Shown here in pieces: positions 12,176-25,329 of a DNA stretch of 64,000 nucleotides. Location of the stretch: NCBI GenBank assembly GCA_964059195.1, contig CAXKWD010000009.1, forward strand, positions 47,215,160-47,279,159, read 5' to 3'. This DNA is from Ectobius pallidus. Taxonomy: Eukaryota; Arthropoda; Insecta; Blattodea; Ectobiidae. Numbering within the stretch: the first letter of the stretch is position 1; each line of letters begins with the position of its first letter. The position numbers and the translations under genes are program-made. The notes beneath the pieces were generated by a model, which was given only the letters and a program-made list of their open reading frames with translations, made no database searches and had not been told where the DNA came from.

Positions 12176-12996
12176 GTAAGCACGACAATTAACCTCCGGG
12201 TTCCATAAAATAAATAATATCCCTTTAGCTCGCTTAAGAATTATCTATTGTTATTGAGTAAGTAAGTAAATAAGTAAGTAATAATTATTATTACTATCCA
12301 ATAGAGTTAGGAACAACACGGGATGAATTATTTTACAGTAAGGCGTTGAAAAATAATTAATTCCTCTGTCAAGGCTAACTTTTGTGGAATTGATTATATT
12401 TATTATTTTTATAGGCTATTTATTATTATCATCACGATCTTCATATTTGTCGAGAATTAACGGAACGGATGTTGCGCATGTTGATGTAGCAGTCGTACAA
12501 TAAGCATCTGATTTTACAAGTTTGAAGAGGCCCTGTGAGACCACTCTATCACCGGGAACAGGTCCAGTGTAAGCCTATCTGTCATGCGCACGTCACAATT
12601 AACACTTGTCATCGTTAATAAAGTGAGCTAGTTGAAGTGATTGATTGGATATCACACTGTGCTAGGTCATCTGATGCTTTGTACCAGTTTATACATTGAT
12701 AGCCCTTGCATGTGTACAAGATGTGCTCTTTAGATATCATACTTTTTTTGTTCTGTTAGGTGATTCTGACCGGAAATTTAATTTAATGCCTACTGAAAAG
12801 TGACAGAGGCAACTCTCCAGATCTGACTTCCCAATAGCATTCGAATAAAGCCGCGTTTATATCTGTGCGCGTTGCGCCTAGCTGCTGTTTCTCTCCAGTG
12901 CCTCTACGCATGCAACATTGCAAGCTCACACATGCATCTTGTCTCTTGCCCCATGATTATTGTAGGCGCATGCCTCTTTCTGTTCACACCTGATAG

Positions 12997-13427
12997 ATGT
13001 GCGCAGCTGAAATGTCCGCTTTGGATTTAGGTGCAATAGCTGCTGCAGCTTTTATTATTTTGCAACAAAGACGAAACCGTAAGAAGCATGAATGCTGGAT
13101 TAATGCATATCTCTCAAGCCGTACATATGCAATTGGTGTAGTAGAAGAAGTCAAGATGGGAAGCAATGTGCTCTTCAAAAACTTCACTCGTATGTCTTTG
13201 AGCGACTTCGAAATACTTACTCAGCTCGCAGGACCATATATTGCTAAACAAAATGCGAAATACAGGGACGCTATAACTGTGGTCACAAGATTAGCTCTAA
13301 CATGCGATTGCTGGCAACAGGAGATAATTACCCAAGTCTGATGTTCCAATTCAAAATATCTAAATCACCAATATGTGCTATCATTCCGGAAGTGTGCAAA
13401 GTTTTCGTGAAATTTCTGCAAGGATAA
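12997..13427 (+). pseudogene. Harbinger transposase N-terminal part, frameshifted
   Basis: The frame from 12997 (or ATG 13012) reads through an Arg/Lys-rich region to LFKNFTRMSLSDFEILTQLA and PYIAKQ. This matches the region before the catalytic domain in HARBI1-like transposases, including the F-x-RM and VGP-type motifs. A frameshift near 13303-13310 moves the reading to the next frame, which continues with the family pattern LLATGDNYPSLMFQFKISKS and a PEVCKVF segment, then stops at 13425-13427. The DDE catalytic domain is missing, so this copy cannot act. The family normally has about 350-400 residues; about 140 remain. Confidence 0.8.
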
Positions 13428-13437
13428 AATAAGATCT

Positions 13438-13640
13438 AGGTGGCGCATTTAGTAGAGTGCTGGCTTTCTGTGGTCAAGGTTGCGGGTTCGATCCCAGCCC
13501 AGGTCGATGGCATTTATGTGTGCATAAATGTGACAGGCCCATGTGACTGGCAGGTAAAAGGACTCCTGCGGGACAAAATTTCGGCACACCGACGACGGTC
13601 ACAGGCCTAAGTTGCAGTACATCCCCGTCGTTAAATAACC
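13438..13640 (+). mobile_element. tRNA-derived SINE, family B, best copy
   Basis: A-box-like GTGGCGCATTTAGTAGAGTG, B box GGTTCGATCCC (13484 on), then a body with CAGGTCGATGGCA, GGACTCCTGCGGGACAAAAT and AGTTGCAGTACATCCCCGTC. The body recurs on the minus strand at 39850-40060 and 54205-54370. Inserted in the Harbinger element. Confidence 0.8.
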
Positions 13641-13727
13641 ATATACCAACCAAGTAAGTTAAAATCACCGCAGGAGGATAGGAGTGTTTAAGGATGCCAA
13701 GTTAGAAGCCAAAATAAAATATGAATA

Positions 13728-13990
13728 AAGTAGAGTCCCACAAATCTGGACTAGATGGGACCGGACCCAGTCTGGATAATTGAAAGTCCGGAATAAACGG
13801 AAATCGTCATAAAGTGCATGTATTGTACTGTAATACAAGTTTTAGATGGGTAAAACTATTTAAAAATTAATGATTTTTCCCTTAAATATAACAATTTAAT
13901 TTTAGTTTTGATACTACTGGATACGTAGTCCTAAGTTTTTAACCTACGAACTGATGTAGGATAACAAAACAAAACATCTTTGTGGCATCA
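13728..13990 (-). mobile_element. Tigger-like MITE fragment
   Basis: Begins TAGAGTCCCACAAATCTGGA and carries AAAGTCCGGAATAAACGGAA. It aligns in inverted orientation with most of the element at 56697-57055, down to the CATGTAGGATTAGCAAAAC-like part (13950-13975 here). The second terminal repeat is missing. Confidence 0.7.
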
Positions 13991-14379
13991 TATTTGTTTC
14001 TCGGAAACTAGAAAGAATTACTTCGTTTAGTCCTATCTTTGTAGTCCCGGGAGCTAGCCATCCACAAATACGGACAAGAGCGATAATCCCCGACGAACTC
14101 AATAAATATATATATATATATATATTCATTCATTGGATCACTCCACCACAATGAAAAATTGCTGTATGAACAGAACCAAACCTTGGAAGGCGCACGACTG
14201 TTGCACGTGTCTCTCCGTCTCAAATTTGCACTTACGTGCGCCTGCGCAATGTGGTCCGTGCGCACAGATTCCACGCATGCCTCACTTTAGACCGTAGCAT
14301 GCCCCGGCTTGCAACTCCATGCAACTGGCGCATGCCTTTTGTGTGCACGAAATGTTGCACAGGTGTGAACGCGGCTTTA

Positions 14380-15309
14380 GTGTGTGCTCCATTTTACGAA
14401 CTTGGAGACCCCTGGATATTGAGGCTCCAGGATTTTTAGGACAACGGCTCAGGAAAGGTGATGGCACATGTAAGGTGGTCAGCCTTACATACCAATCTCC
14501 TAGTGTAGCCTACTAGTTCTTCCTAGTATTAATTTACGCTCAAGCAGATTCGGCTCCCGAATCATAGTCACAAGAATGATTACGACATTGAACATTTAAT
14601 ATCCCTATCAGGGATTGAATCCGCGAACTTCAGGTATGTAACATTGTGATTTAATCAGTTCCTTCATATCTGACAAACATCAAATATCGACTAAGATCTA
14701 CTCTAATTGCGTATGATCGATACATTACATTTTTTTTTTGTTTTTGCATAAATTGATTTCGTAAATACGTTCTATATATGTTACCCATATCAAACACTGT
14801 AGCTAAATTTATACTGCAAATGTAATTTATAAATCTTTGTCATTGTATATACCAATATTTTACGTATTTTAATATTTTCAAGACTTTTGTAAATATTTTA
14901 ATAAAGAATACAAGTTGAAAAAAAATTATCGACATGAATTGTATCAATAATTAAATGGAATTTTAAAAAAATATTTTTTTAATGTTTGGTTTTGTTATAT
15001 ATTTTTACTTTAATTAATTTTACAGAAAAATCTTCACTTTAAGTATACAACCTATAGAGAAATGCCACCAATTTATTTAAACCTGCAGGACTGAATTTTT
15101 GTATTTATTAAAACACACAAATAAAATCATCCGTAGATTATAAGTTTAAAATGAATACGAAACATTTTAGAAGGATAGCTAGTTTCTATGAAGAAAACCA
15201 TAACACGAAAATAAAAATCCTCGAATTTTAACATTAATCATTATTCTATTAATCTAACAATTTTTCTTGTGTGCAATTTTTTGTGGCGAAAATTTTATAG
15301 GTCAATAGT
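14380..15309. other. Intergenic with minor repeat traces
   Basis: A minus-strand B-box-like sequence lies near 14600-14615 (SINE scrap). Bases 15160-15260 resemble 21165-21265 (TTTCTATRAA and AATAAAAATCCTC blocks). No gene recognised. Confidence 0.45.
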
Positions 15310-16100
15310 AGTGAAAAGATTCTTCTTCTTTAGACTTCAATCCTTGGATTGGTTTGCAGCGATTCTCCATTCTGATCTTTCTGCCTTCCTTTTAAATTAT
15401 TTGTATGTCTTGCAGTTCATGTCATCCTTAATTTGTTCCATGTACTGTAGTCTTGCTCTTCCTTTGGTATTCTTGCTTTCAATTGTGCCTACGATAATGA
15501 TTTTTAAAAGACTTTGGTGCCTTAGTAAATGCCCTATGAGTTTTATTCTTTTTTTTTCTTATCTGATTCCAATTTTTTTCTCTCTGCTTTTCTCTCTTAT
15601 AAACTTTCTCATTGGTAATTTTATCGATCCAGCTAATTTTCAGCATTTTTCTGTAGCAACATTTTTCAAATGCTTCCATTCTTCTTCTTTCTGATTTCAG
15701 GATTGACCAAGTTTCACATCCATACAACATTATTCTCCATACATATGTTTTCATCAAATTCTTTCTTATTTTTAAACCAATATTATTGGATGTGAATAAT
15801 TTAGTTTTCTTACTGAAGGCAAGTTTTGCTTGATATATTCCACTTATAACTTCTTGTTTACTTCTTCCATCAGATTATTTTGCTGCCTAGATATTGAAAT
15901 TCTTCAGTTTCATTCAATAATTCTCCGTTCAATCTAATGTGTGTTTTATTAGTTACCTTTCTCTTTTTCCTCTTTTTTCTTGCAAGTTAAAACTTCTGTT
16001 GTCGATTTATTAATATTTAAGTAATAATTATTTCTTAATGTGTTTTCCAATCATTAATAAAAAGTTCTAAATCTCTTTTATTTTCCATTAAAGATGAAAA
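15310..16100 (-). pseudogene. LINE ORF2 C-terminal region, several frameshifts
   Basis: On the minus strand the translation runs, with frame changes, through an EFQYLGSKI motif (near 15890), QAKLAFSKK (near 15810), and then MLYGCETWSILKSERRRMEAF (15650-15740). This order is standard for the C-terminal part of insect endonuclease/reverse-transcriptase LINEs. It ends in EWRIAANQSKD followed by the natural stop (complement of 15337-15339), with one internal stop just before. The reverse transcriptase core is not present. Clade cannot be fixed from this tail. The long open frame on the plus strand here is only the antisense shadow. Confidence 0.8.
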
Positions 16101-18770
16101 GATTATTTTGGCCAAAATCCGACATGTTTAAAACTGAATAAAAAATATATGTATGTACTAGCAATGTATGTAATAAATTTATAAAGTTTTTAAACCAATT
16201 GTAAACAGTTTTATTTTTCATTATACCCTTTTAATGAATATTAAAACATACTTTGCACTTAAATAAGTTGCAAAGATATCAAAAAATGTTAAGAATACTT
16301 TTGGTTATATTTTTAATTTCCTTTTATTTAAACAAACGAACAGAAAGATTGGACCAGGGATCACGGAGATAATGGCGTAAACATGATGTGGCTCATCCAC
16401 CATCTTTAATGATGGCTCAAGAAAAGCCCGACCACAATATTTGGTGGCAACCTGCATTTCTATATACTGTAAGGTGTCATAATGAAGAATCAAAAAAGAA
16501 ACTGCGTCCGAAAGGTTTTGCATACTCGTGCGCCAGTACGGTCGAGTCTAACGTAGCATAGGTTTTATTTTATTTTAAGCGCTAGAGTCGTTAGTCTGCT
16601 GATGATGGACTGACCGAGAGCAATAGGATTCCGTAGCAACCTATCTGCCGGATACATGAAAACCTGATCTTGCTCATGGCACTGAATCTTAGCTCTGCAT
16701 CAGAATTTTTATTCCCTCAACATTCCACTTCGGCTATAATGCTTGGTAATGATTTTGTAATAATCTTAATTAGGAAATATAATCTATTTTATAGCAGAAT
16801 ATTTAGCTGGAACTAAGTGGTGCTTTTAGTTTAAATGTATATTTTTAATCGGTTCAAAAAGAAGTTAATAATGCCACCCAACAATAAATGCTCAGTTTTT
16901 ATTAGGCTATTGAATTCCTTTGTGAAGAAAAGGCAAAGAGGACAAATCTCTTGAGCTGTAAAACATTGAGAACATGGAACTTTACTGCAAATTCACAGTC
17001 AATCCGTTTCATTTAATCGCCTCTTAAGATTGAATATAAAGTTCGTAAAAAATTAATTACCCATTAATAGTCTGTGCTGAAACATTAAACAATACGTTCT
17101 TTTATGTAGCTTGGCTACTTGAAATAAATTTTATGTTGTACAGCCCCAGTCAAAAGTTAAAATCAGACAAAAGGTTTGAAAAGTGGGCAAAGTCCTTTAA
17201 AAGAGTTTTGAGATACTGATGTAAAAATTAAATGTACAAACTCGTCATCGTTTGTTATTAAGAAAAATATCCACTTTCCAAAATTTCCTTATCTGGACTG
17301 ATGATATGAGGAAGGAGAACTACACCATCCTCTTTGTGCAGTTTTGCAGAACAGCAATAACATTTAATTTAAAATTTATTTTTGCCTGTATTGAAAGGAT
17401 CCCTTGCCATTCTCAGGAAACAACTGCACTCTTGTACTTCGAAATGTATAAGAGATATTATTTTATTATTATATGTACGTTAGTTGTATTATATGTAACG
17501 TATTTGTGTATAATTATTTTGTTTCATAGCACTCGTTCCCACTGAATGTTAATTTATCATCTTAAATTGTAACTGTAATTACTGTAAATGTAATAATTTG
17601 TTTATTTTGTGGAAACCTTTGTCAAAGAGCAGAATACTTGTATATTCTAAATAAAAAATGAAGGCTCATAATTAGATATGTGAATTAAAAAAGAATAATG
17701 AAAAATAAATTAAAATGAATTAGAATCAATATTAAAGAGTACCAAAAAAAGATAGTAGATATTAAATACGTGACGAACAAAATAAAGAAAAAGAAGCAAA
17801 CAAATAACTTGTGAAAGATAAGGAAAGAAACGAAAGACTAATACAAAAATTAAGAAAGAGAAAGAAATAGAACGAGAGTTAACTAAAGCAATGTAGTATC
17901 AGTATACTATTTATACTCGTAGTATTTTCTAGTCAACACCTATACTTCCTCGCTATTTATTAATTTTATTATAACTTTCTCTTATTTGTTTGTTTAATTT
18001 CCTTTGATTCTCTCATCGTATATTTTTTTCATAAAAATTTCCTCCTTATCGCTTGTTATTCAACCATTTATTTTTACAAGCTATTTTGTTTCATTTTTCT
18101 CAATTTTTTTTAATTCGCAATCATTTTATAAGCTTTTATTTTATACAAATTTTAGATATACTTTAGGTAGACGATTTAGGCTAATTTCAGGTCGGTTTTT
18201 ATAAAATATTTTTTTTATGGTGATATTTAAATATTTGAGATTATACAATGTCCAACTATAATTGTCATGAAAACCTTCCACTCCAATGCCATTTCGCATT
18301 CCGAAAAATCCTACAGAAAGAGGACGTTGAGTAGGCCTACATTTTTCATAAAGTGATGTAACCATATTTAGAAAGGTTGGGTCATACTGACCATATCAAA
18401 ATTTACGATGAGGTTATCGTTTATGTACATAAGCATATACAAATAAAATATAATGAGAATGAGATACATTTTAAATAATTCCAAAACATCAGAGCATAAA
18501 TTTATTTTAATTAATGATGCAGACACTATACGTAGTTCTTCCTAACCGACTTAAAAATTATTTCAACTTTAAAACGGGTTGGTAACCCAATTTTTCGTAT
18601 ACATACAGTTCCATGAGGTATCCTGTATACATGTCCAACTCCCCCAAAATATAAGCAATATGTAGAAAATAACGTATACATAAAATTCTCGATTTAGTAA
18701 ACATTAATCGCTGAACCATATTCTCACTTTAATTCCACTGAAACTATTGGGATTATAATCTTTAGATCTC
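16101..18770. other. Intergenic; purine/pyrimidine-skewed tracts
   Basis: No gene recognised. From about 17680 to 17880 the plus strand is almost all A and G; from about 17945 to 18115 it is T/C-rich. The two tracts do not obviously pair as an inverted repeat. Confidence 0.45.
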
Positions 18771-19740
18771 TTGCTTAGTACACACATGCAGCTGTTTCAC
18801 CACTGGTACCAGGAATTTAGACATAAATCGCAAATGGAGAGACTAACTAAAATGCAGAGGCAGATCTTAATTTTTATTACAAAATCATACCATTCAGTGT
18901 CCACCGAAGCCCCGACAATCAATGAAAACGTCCTTCCGATAGAATTGGGAATCAAACTACGGAACGACGCCTGGGCACTAACATATAATCAGAAAACTTC
19001 AGCAGTTATATCTGAATTGCTGAAAGTAGAAATCCCGAGAAGACAAGAGGAATCTGAAATCCTGTGTATCAAAGAAGAATTTACTGGCTCTGGCGGAGGA
19101 GAGTACACCCTCTACACCGACGGATCAAAAACAGAAGGAAACGTAGGAGCAGGTCTGGTAGTCTACAAGGAAAGGACAGAAGGTTTTTTTTTTGTTTTTT
19201 TCACAATTAGCAAAACTCCATCAGCAATGTACAATGTTTCAAGCGGAGCTACCAGGTTACAAATGGCATTAAAATGGATATAAGGCATATAAAACCTGCA
19301 ATTAATATGCCATAAAAGTCGACTCACAAGCAGCCCTGAACAAATTAAAAAAAAAATCAGGGCAGATCTTGAAGATCTAACTCCAACAGTATTACATATA
19401 CATCTGGAATGCGCTGTATATATGTATCACACAAAGTCTCCCACACAAACTAATTTTCCCGAACGTAGCCTACATGCCAGACAGGGATCTGTCATAAACC
19501 CAACATTCATACTCACACAGTTCCTGACAAACCTTGGAAAATACTGCATAAAATTGGGAAAACAGCATCAACGAAATGCTCATGCTCAGAAGACAACCAA
19601 ACAGTACATCTAGTACTCCACCTCAAAGTACAATACAAAAATAGGCCATCTTATATGAGGAATTCCAACAGTGATCACATCTCCACAAACAATCAAGTTT
19701 ATATGTGAAATCTACAAGACACTATCTTAAAACCTAAAAC
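18771..19740 (+). pseudogene. LINE pol C-terminus with RNase H domain (I/R1-like)
   Basis: The 170-codon frame contains a post-RT motif (RLTKMQRQILIFITKSYHSV then a LPIELGI segment) found in R1- and I-group elements. It is followed by the first RNase H motif YTLYTDGSKTEGNVGAGLVVY, with the catalytic Asp in TDGS. A homopolymer tract near 19183-19200 and a stop at 19281 break the frame. Further downstream, other frames still show DSQAALNKL (the third RNase H acidic site region, near 19320) and a Cys-rich CSCSEDNQTV-like tail near 19580. So this is the last third of a dead non-LTR retrotransposon carrying its own RNase H. The RT core is not in this piece. Confidence 0.8.
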
Positions 19741-21119
19741 CCAAAATTTTTACTTTTGTTTAACTTCTTGGAACACTTAGGCCTACTCAGCAACTGTGTC
19801 TTAAACTATTTTATACAACGTAAATATTATGTACATTTAGACGAAATATCCTGTGATATACCCTCATGACAAAAGGTTGTAAATAAGGATCTAAAGAAAG
19901 GAAAGATACTTTCTCTAGACCCCTTTAATATTGGCCATAGACATTTACAACGTAATGAAGAAAGGTCTTGTCATTATTTTATAGATTAAATAATGGGAAA
20001 GCATTGTCTTTATTTATTTATTTAACAGCTAATCTATTTTAAAATAAAAATCCGGCAAATGCTTTATTTTTCCTCTGTATGTCTACTTCAGAAAAGAAAA
20101 ATATATAAAACAGATAATTTGTTTCAATAGCTGTACTTTCGAGCAATACGAAAAAATTATCACAAGAAAACGAAAAGAAAAATAAGTACCGGTGTTTGGA
20201 ACAGAGCAAAATAAACAGAAACTCTGTGATGTAATAATATAACTATCTCATTAAATTAAATAAGACTTTTTCGCAATAACGAAAATTGTGTCAATGAAGA
20301 GCATTGTCGATGGTGCGTGAGAGTGACCCGCTGACAGCAGAGCTGGAAGTATTGCCTAATCAGCAAGGCGGCATGACAGCTAAAACGGTGTCCTAATTGG
20401 ATCCCAGAACAGGTGATTTTGTCACCTTACAAACTAACGACATCTCTTTAGACTTTTTGCTGACATCAAGTGACCAGTAGAAATTATGTCATTTAAAAAA
20501 GTCTGTACTATTGAGAATATAATAATATCGGTTTACTATCGTACGTTTGAGAATGTAACCTTAACCGTTAAAGTATTCAAACAAGAACTATTATTGGTTT
20601 AAGAAAAAGGCCTAATCTTTGGACATGACTCCCAATACAGCCTACAGCATATACAAAAGAATGCCCAAACTCGTTATTTGTATACAGTAGGCACTTAATA
20701 AGTAGGATCTCAACGAAATTAGGGGATCATGAAACGCTTTATATATTTGTAATTATATTTTCAGTTTGCGAATATGTTTCTTTAGTCCAAACTTGCCAAG
20801 GACTATATACACTGTGATATGGAAACTTACTTTAATTATTTCAAAGGCAAGGCAAGGCAAGGCATTAATTTTCGAGGGAAATATCCCTTTTATTCCAAGG
20901 GTTTGAGCCCCAATTTGGGCTCTTGTCCCTACATTTATATGGTTTGATATAATTTGCGTTCTGTATTTCGTACATTCCGAAAGGCTATTCATTTAAGGTT
21001 GCTTTTTATCAGTTAGTCCTATTTGCAGACTATTTACATTTTTGTGTAACTACCGGTACCCTTATTTACAGTCTTAAGCTGATTTATACACTAATAAAAG
21101 CAGTCATCAAGTGAAATCA
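19741..21119. other. Intergenic; short (GGCAA)n run and hairpin
   Basis: Near 20843-20862 is a short GGCAA-type repeat. It is followed at 20898-20935 by a hairpin (GAGCCC and GGGCTC arms around AATTT). Bases 20290-20440 are less AT-rich than the surroundings but show no recognisable product. Confidence 0.45.
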
Positions 21120-21265
21120 TCGGGGAGATCTAAGTTTTTAATCATTGAGGAAACTTTCAGTAAAGTAGCTGGTTTCTATAAATTATAAACATAACATGTG
21201 GATAAAAATCCTCACGTTTTACATAAAGTAATTACTCTACTAATCTTATATCACTGCTTTTATAC
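21120..21265 (+). repeat. Dispersed repeat family E
   Basis: Matches 15160-15260 in order: AGCTGGTTTCTATAAA, AACATAACA, ATAAAAATCCTC, TTACTCTACTAATC. Non-coding, class unknown. Confidence 0.4.
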
Positions 21266-21589
21266 GAGTTTTATTCACCCGTAGCGGTAGAAATGTTAAA
21301 AAGGTTATTTCAAATCTTTAGTAAAAATTAAGATTCGTTTTTTAATAAAGTCGAAATGTTTGCCTTCTGCTAGAATGATACATAGTTTAAATTAATTAAT
21401 AACTATATCAAAAATATATACATATATAATAACTAATAATAGCTAAATATAACCATTTATAAAATGTTGTAAAGTTTAAATTAAAGTAATTTTTAGAAAC
21501 AGTAGCTCATTATTTTAATTTATTGCTTACCTAATTATTATTATTAATGGTTACTATTATTAATACTTATTTTAAATAAAAAAGCTATG

Positions 21590-22030
21590 AATATTTTTTC
21601 GATAACCCCACGAGAGATAAAGAGTTTGTCGATATTTACACGAACGGAATCGTGACAGCATGCTGCCAACAGTGGGGATAAGAAATAGATAAGCTCAAAT
21701 CAGAAAAGAATAAAAACACACGAACAGGCTTACACCGAATCGAAATTGTGTTTTTAATCAGTGCACATTGAAAACGCTTCGATTTCCAAATACGTTGTAT
21801 AAAATAATATGTTTTTTATAATTATCACTGTCAGCATGTGACGTATTAATTACTGCATATTGATACCTGTGTCCAGTAACGAGCTGAAGTATTATCACAT
21901 CAGATAAAATCGCATCCTTGTGTTCCTAGCATGCATGTTATATGATAAAAGACCGTGATTGGTCGATATCCGAGGCATTATTAAACGTTATTGGTCAATG
22001 GCAAACATGCGTCTTATGAATGCAGTAATC
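21590..22030 (+). repeat. Dispersed repeat family D, copy 2
   Basis: Aligns with 7700-8150 along its whole length (CACACGAACAGGCTTACACC, AATCAGTGCACATT, GTGACGTATTAATTACTG, GTGATTGGTCGA). Diverged by roughly a fifth by eye. Confidence 0.6.
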
Positions 22031-22269
22031 ACTGTGAATACTATTACAGTATAATTTTCTTTGATTGAATTTGCAGCTTTTTCAAATTAATTTAATTTAT
22101 CACTGATCTTCTCTCTCCTTTTAATTAGATCTATTATAGTAGGCCTAATTATTTATATATATTATGATATTTTCCATGCATGAATTTCCCTTACTAATTT
22201 TCCGTAAATTTGTAGATGTAAACGTAGTCTATTTGACTGCGTGAAGAAAGGATAACAAATGGAAAAAAT

Positions 22270-22995
22270 CATACGTGAAACTCACATAACTTCCTCTGTC
22301 CAAATAAAGTTTGCCTCTTGGTATAGTATTTTATTTATGACATTCTCTTCAAGTAAATTGGTTATAAAAATGTAGAGATTGTCGTTATCACATCACATCG
22401 CATCCCCGAAGGATACATAACCCAAATAAATTCTGATTAATGCACTCACGTAGTTTTCTTTACTCTAAACATGGCCAACAATACATCTTTCTCACTTCAC
22501 ATTCTGATATAGAATAACAGGCCGCGAAAGAGCGCGTTCAAACCTGTTTACCAGGCAAGACTGAGTTTCTATAAACTTATGTACGAGTGGGTGGCTTACA
22601 ATTACCCTTCCGAGAATGTTTTCGAAAAATTGTTTCAAATAAAAGTTTTACCTCTTGGTATAAGAATCCCATGTGCAAAATTTAAAAGAAAAACTGTTAG
22701 AGCCGTTTTCAAGAAAACCGCGAAAAACTAAATTTTCTTTAGGTAAATTCTCCCTTGTTCTCCTTACGTAAAAGCCAATCTTTGTGTCACATCCTCAGAA
22801 CGTACCTTACCCACAAACAAAATTTTGTTTTCATACGATTTTCCATTCTAGAGGTAGGCTGTTTACAGGCACACAGACACACACACAGTCATGTTTCCGA
22901 AAATAGTATTTTCGAACCTCAAAACGTGTATTTATGTTAAAAATTCAACTTCGAATTCGGGGGTCGAAAACAACACTTCCTCTGTCTATAGTACC
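22270..22995 (+). repeat. Dispersed repeat family C, copy 4 (most complete)
   Basis: Contains the 5' GTGAAACTCACATAACTTCC block, CATCCCCGAAGGATACATAA, CTTTACTCTAAACATGGCC, CTTCACATTCTGATATAGAA, AGAGCCGTTTTCAAGAAAAC, CACACAGACACACACACAGTC and the 3' end TTCGGGGGTCGAAAACAAC. Best reference copy for the family in the window. Confidence 0.65.
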
Positions 22996-24378
22996 TATGG
23001 TACGGACAGACTACTTAACGAAGGCGGCAAAAAATATAAAAAATATCAAAGTTGTCAATATGAATGAGAATTAGGGGCTAGAAGCTCGTACATTGAACGT
23101 TCTAAATTAACTACGTCTACATTAGGCAAACATCGCTTTTCAATAACAGAGGAGAGCATTAAACAAATCCTGTTTGTATATGATATTGCAACTTGCGACA
23201 TCATTCGATACCCAACCTGCAGCGTAATCTGTATATGTCTGTATGCAATATAGTGGTAAACTTCTAATTCAATTGATGACTATACATAATAACCCCCCAA
23301 TTAGATTTTTATAGGTTATGAATAATAGGGTTTACAGGCTTCATGCTCCAGAATAATTGTTATAAATGTTAATTAAATATACTCTCAATACAAAGTCTTC
23401 AGGCTGAATAAAAGTTACTGCCGTTTCAGCTTGACGCCATCATTACAAACATTTCGAATAAGGAAAAGTTAGAAAGTTGTGGGTCAGTGTGTGTCTGCTG
23501 ATCTTCATCAATTGTTTACAACGAGTAAGATGTAAGGCACATGCGAATAACCCAGTACCCTCAGGGATCAAACTACAGACCTTCCAAATAAGGGGAAGAT
23601 ACGCTGGATCTCGAGTAACGAGTGCGGTCATTCGCCCGAACAAGAGGAGAAAAAGTACAAGATCGCACAGCGCACTCTCACGACAGACTTTCCGAAAAGA
23701 TTCTTAAAGTATGCATCCACTATGAAGTATATACCTACTTTTTCATTCATTTTCTACTCGTAATATCTGCCTGTCTTTGTAGTTCAAACGGTTTGCACAC
23801 TAGTAAAGGAATAAATAGAAACAGTCATATCATGCCATAACTTAATTCGGAGTTGCATTACGGTGAAGTGCATTCTAATTGCACTGTAGGGTATACACTG
23901 AACGAGTGGTAATGATTAATGTGGCTGTTATAATTTCTTGTTGAGGGGCAACGACACTTTGTGCCTGCAAGAAGACGTGCTTCCAGACTTGGCACATCCT
24001 GGATAATTGAAACATCATCTGAGATGCTGAGAGAAGCTAGTTCTTATTACCGTAATAACATTCTCCTGCGTTTCAGATTACAGATGCTAGAAATCTTAGT
24101 TAAATACATGCATTCCGTTCAAATACAATTCCGATAGGCCTATACAATTTTCCGCTTATTAATCTAGAAAAACGCAGGACTGACTTCTAAAAATTATATA
24201 TCTTCAAGAATACCCTTAGCACAGGATGTGTGGAGCATAAACTAGAATATCCACATCATTAATACTCCATTGGCATATACACTCACGAAATATATTTTTT
24301 GTAGTCTTATGACAATGTCAAACCGAGATCTTTATATTTAGTTGTATTTGTTGAGTAATACTTAACAAACCTATTTTT
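22996..24378. other. Intergenic, no gene recognised
   Basis: A possible weak minus-strand SINE B box lies near 23564-23580. No supported gene. Confidence 0.45.
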
Positions 24379-25289
24379 ACTTTCTCGCATATACGTAGTA
24401 TAGAGAAAGTATTGCGATCGTGACAAAAAATCGAAATCGAGATAACACCGGAAAAGCATGTTTGACGATACCTAGAAACCGAAAAAGATGTTTTTGGAAT
24501 GACGTCTGTCCGTCTGTCCGTCTGTCTGTGGACAAGCACAGCGGGTAAACGGTTCATTATATTTACTTTATTTTTTTAATTAAGGACTTTTTCGGAATTT
24601 TATCGGACCACCCAGAAATTGAGTTTTATAACTGAAATATTAAGGGGACTTTTCATGAAAGGTTTTTGAAAAATTTTGATTTTTTTAAAAATTGGCTCTA
24701 ACGATTTTAATAAAAATGTAAAATTGGAAACTCTTATCTATGACTACTAAAATAGCTATATCCGTTTTTTCTGGGAAAATGACTTCGGGGGTACTTCACT
24801 CGTATCTATTTTCAATTATTCTAGATTATCTCCGTTGCATTAGGCGATACACGAAAACCTACCACAGTAAAGTTGTAGAGAAAATTAAATTGAACATTCT
24901 TTGTTAAACCCATTTTTTTTTGTATAATTAATAGGTATCAAGATAAAAACGAAATAAATACGACTTAAATGCTAATTTCGGAACATGTTAATTAAAATAC
25001 GAATGATACCTTGTTGCCCTTAGTAACAAGAAAACTAATTGTTCTGAAATGCAGTCAGTTTAGCTCAGTCGTAATGAACACGCCAAAACCAATTACAGCG
25101 AGGTGGTATAGGGTAATAGGGAAGAGGTCCTTGGTTCAAATGAAACCTCGTGGACGCCCAAATTTACCAGTAGGCTATTGTAATAACTCATTCGTGTAGC
25201 ATTTGCTTTATTCTTCGGCGATATCTCAGTATATCCTGTATTTTGGCCTTTGAGATTGAGGGAACCATGCAAACCCCACGTTGTTGTTG

Positions 25290-25329
<40 letters not shown>

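Larger units (their letters stand above)
12846..14379 (+). mobile_element. PIF/Harbinger DNA transposon, degraded and nested
   Basis: The left end TAAAGCCGCGTTTATA (12846 on) is mirrored at the right end by GTGAACGCGGCTTTA (ending 14379); the first 12 bases match exactly. Both subterminal regions are rich in GCGCATGCC-type words. The transposase remnant inside belongs to the Harbinger family. The 3-bp target duplication is not clean (TAA against TTA). A family B SINE (13438-13640) and a Tigger-like fragment (13728-13990) lie inside, so the element is older than those insertions. Confidence 0.75.

Noticed and set aside
15269..15694. 141-codon plus-strand frame rich in F, L and S
   Set aside because: It is the antisense of a minus-strand LINE C-terminal region that has clear family motifs.
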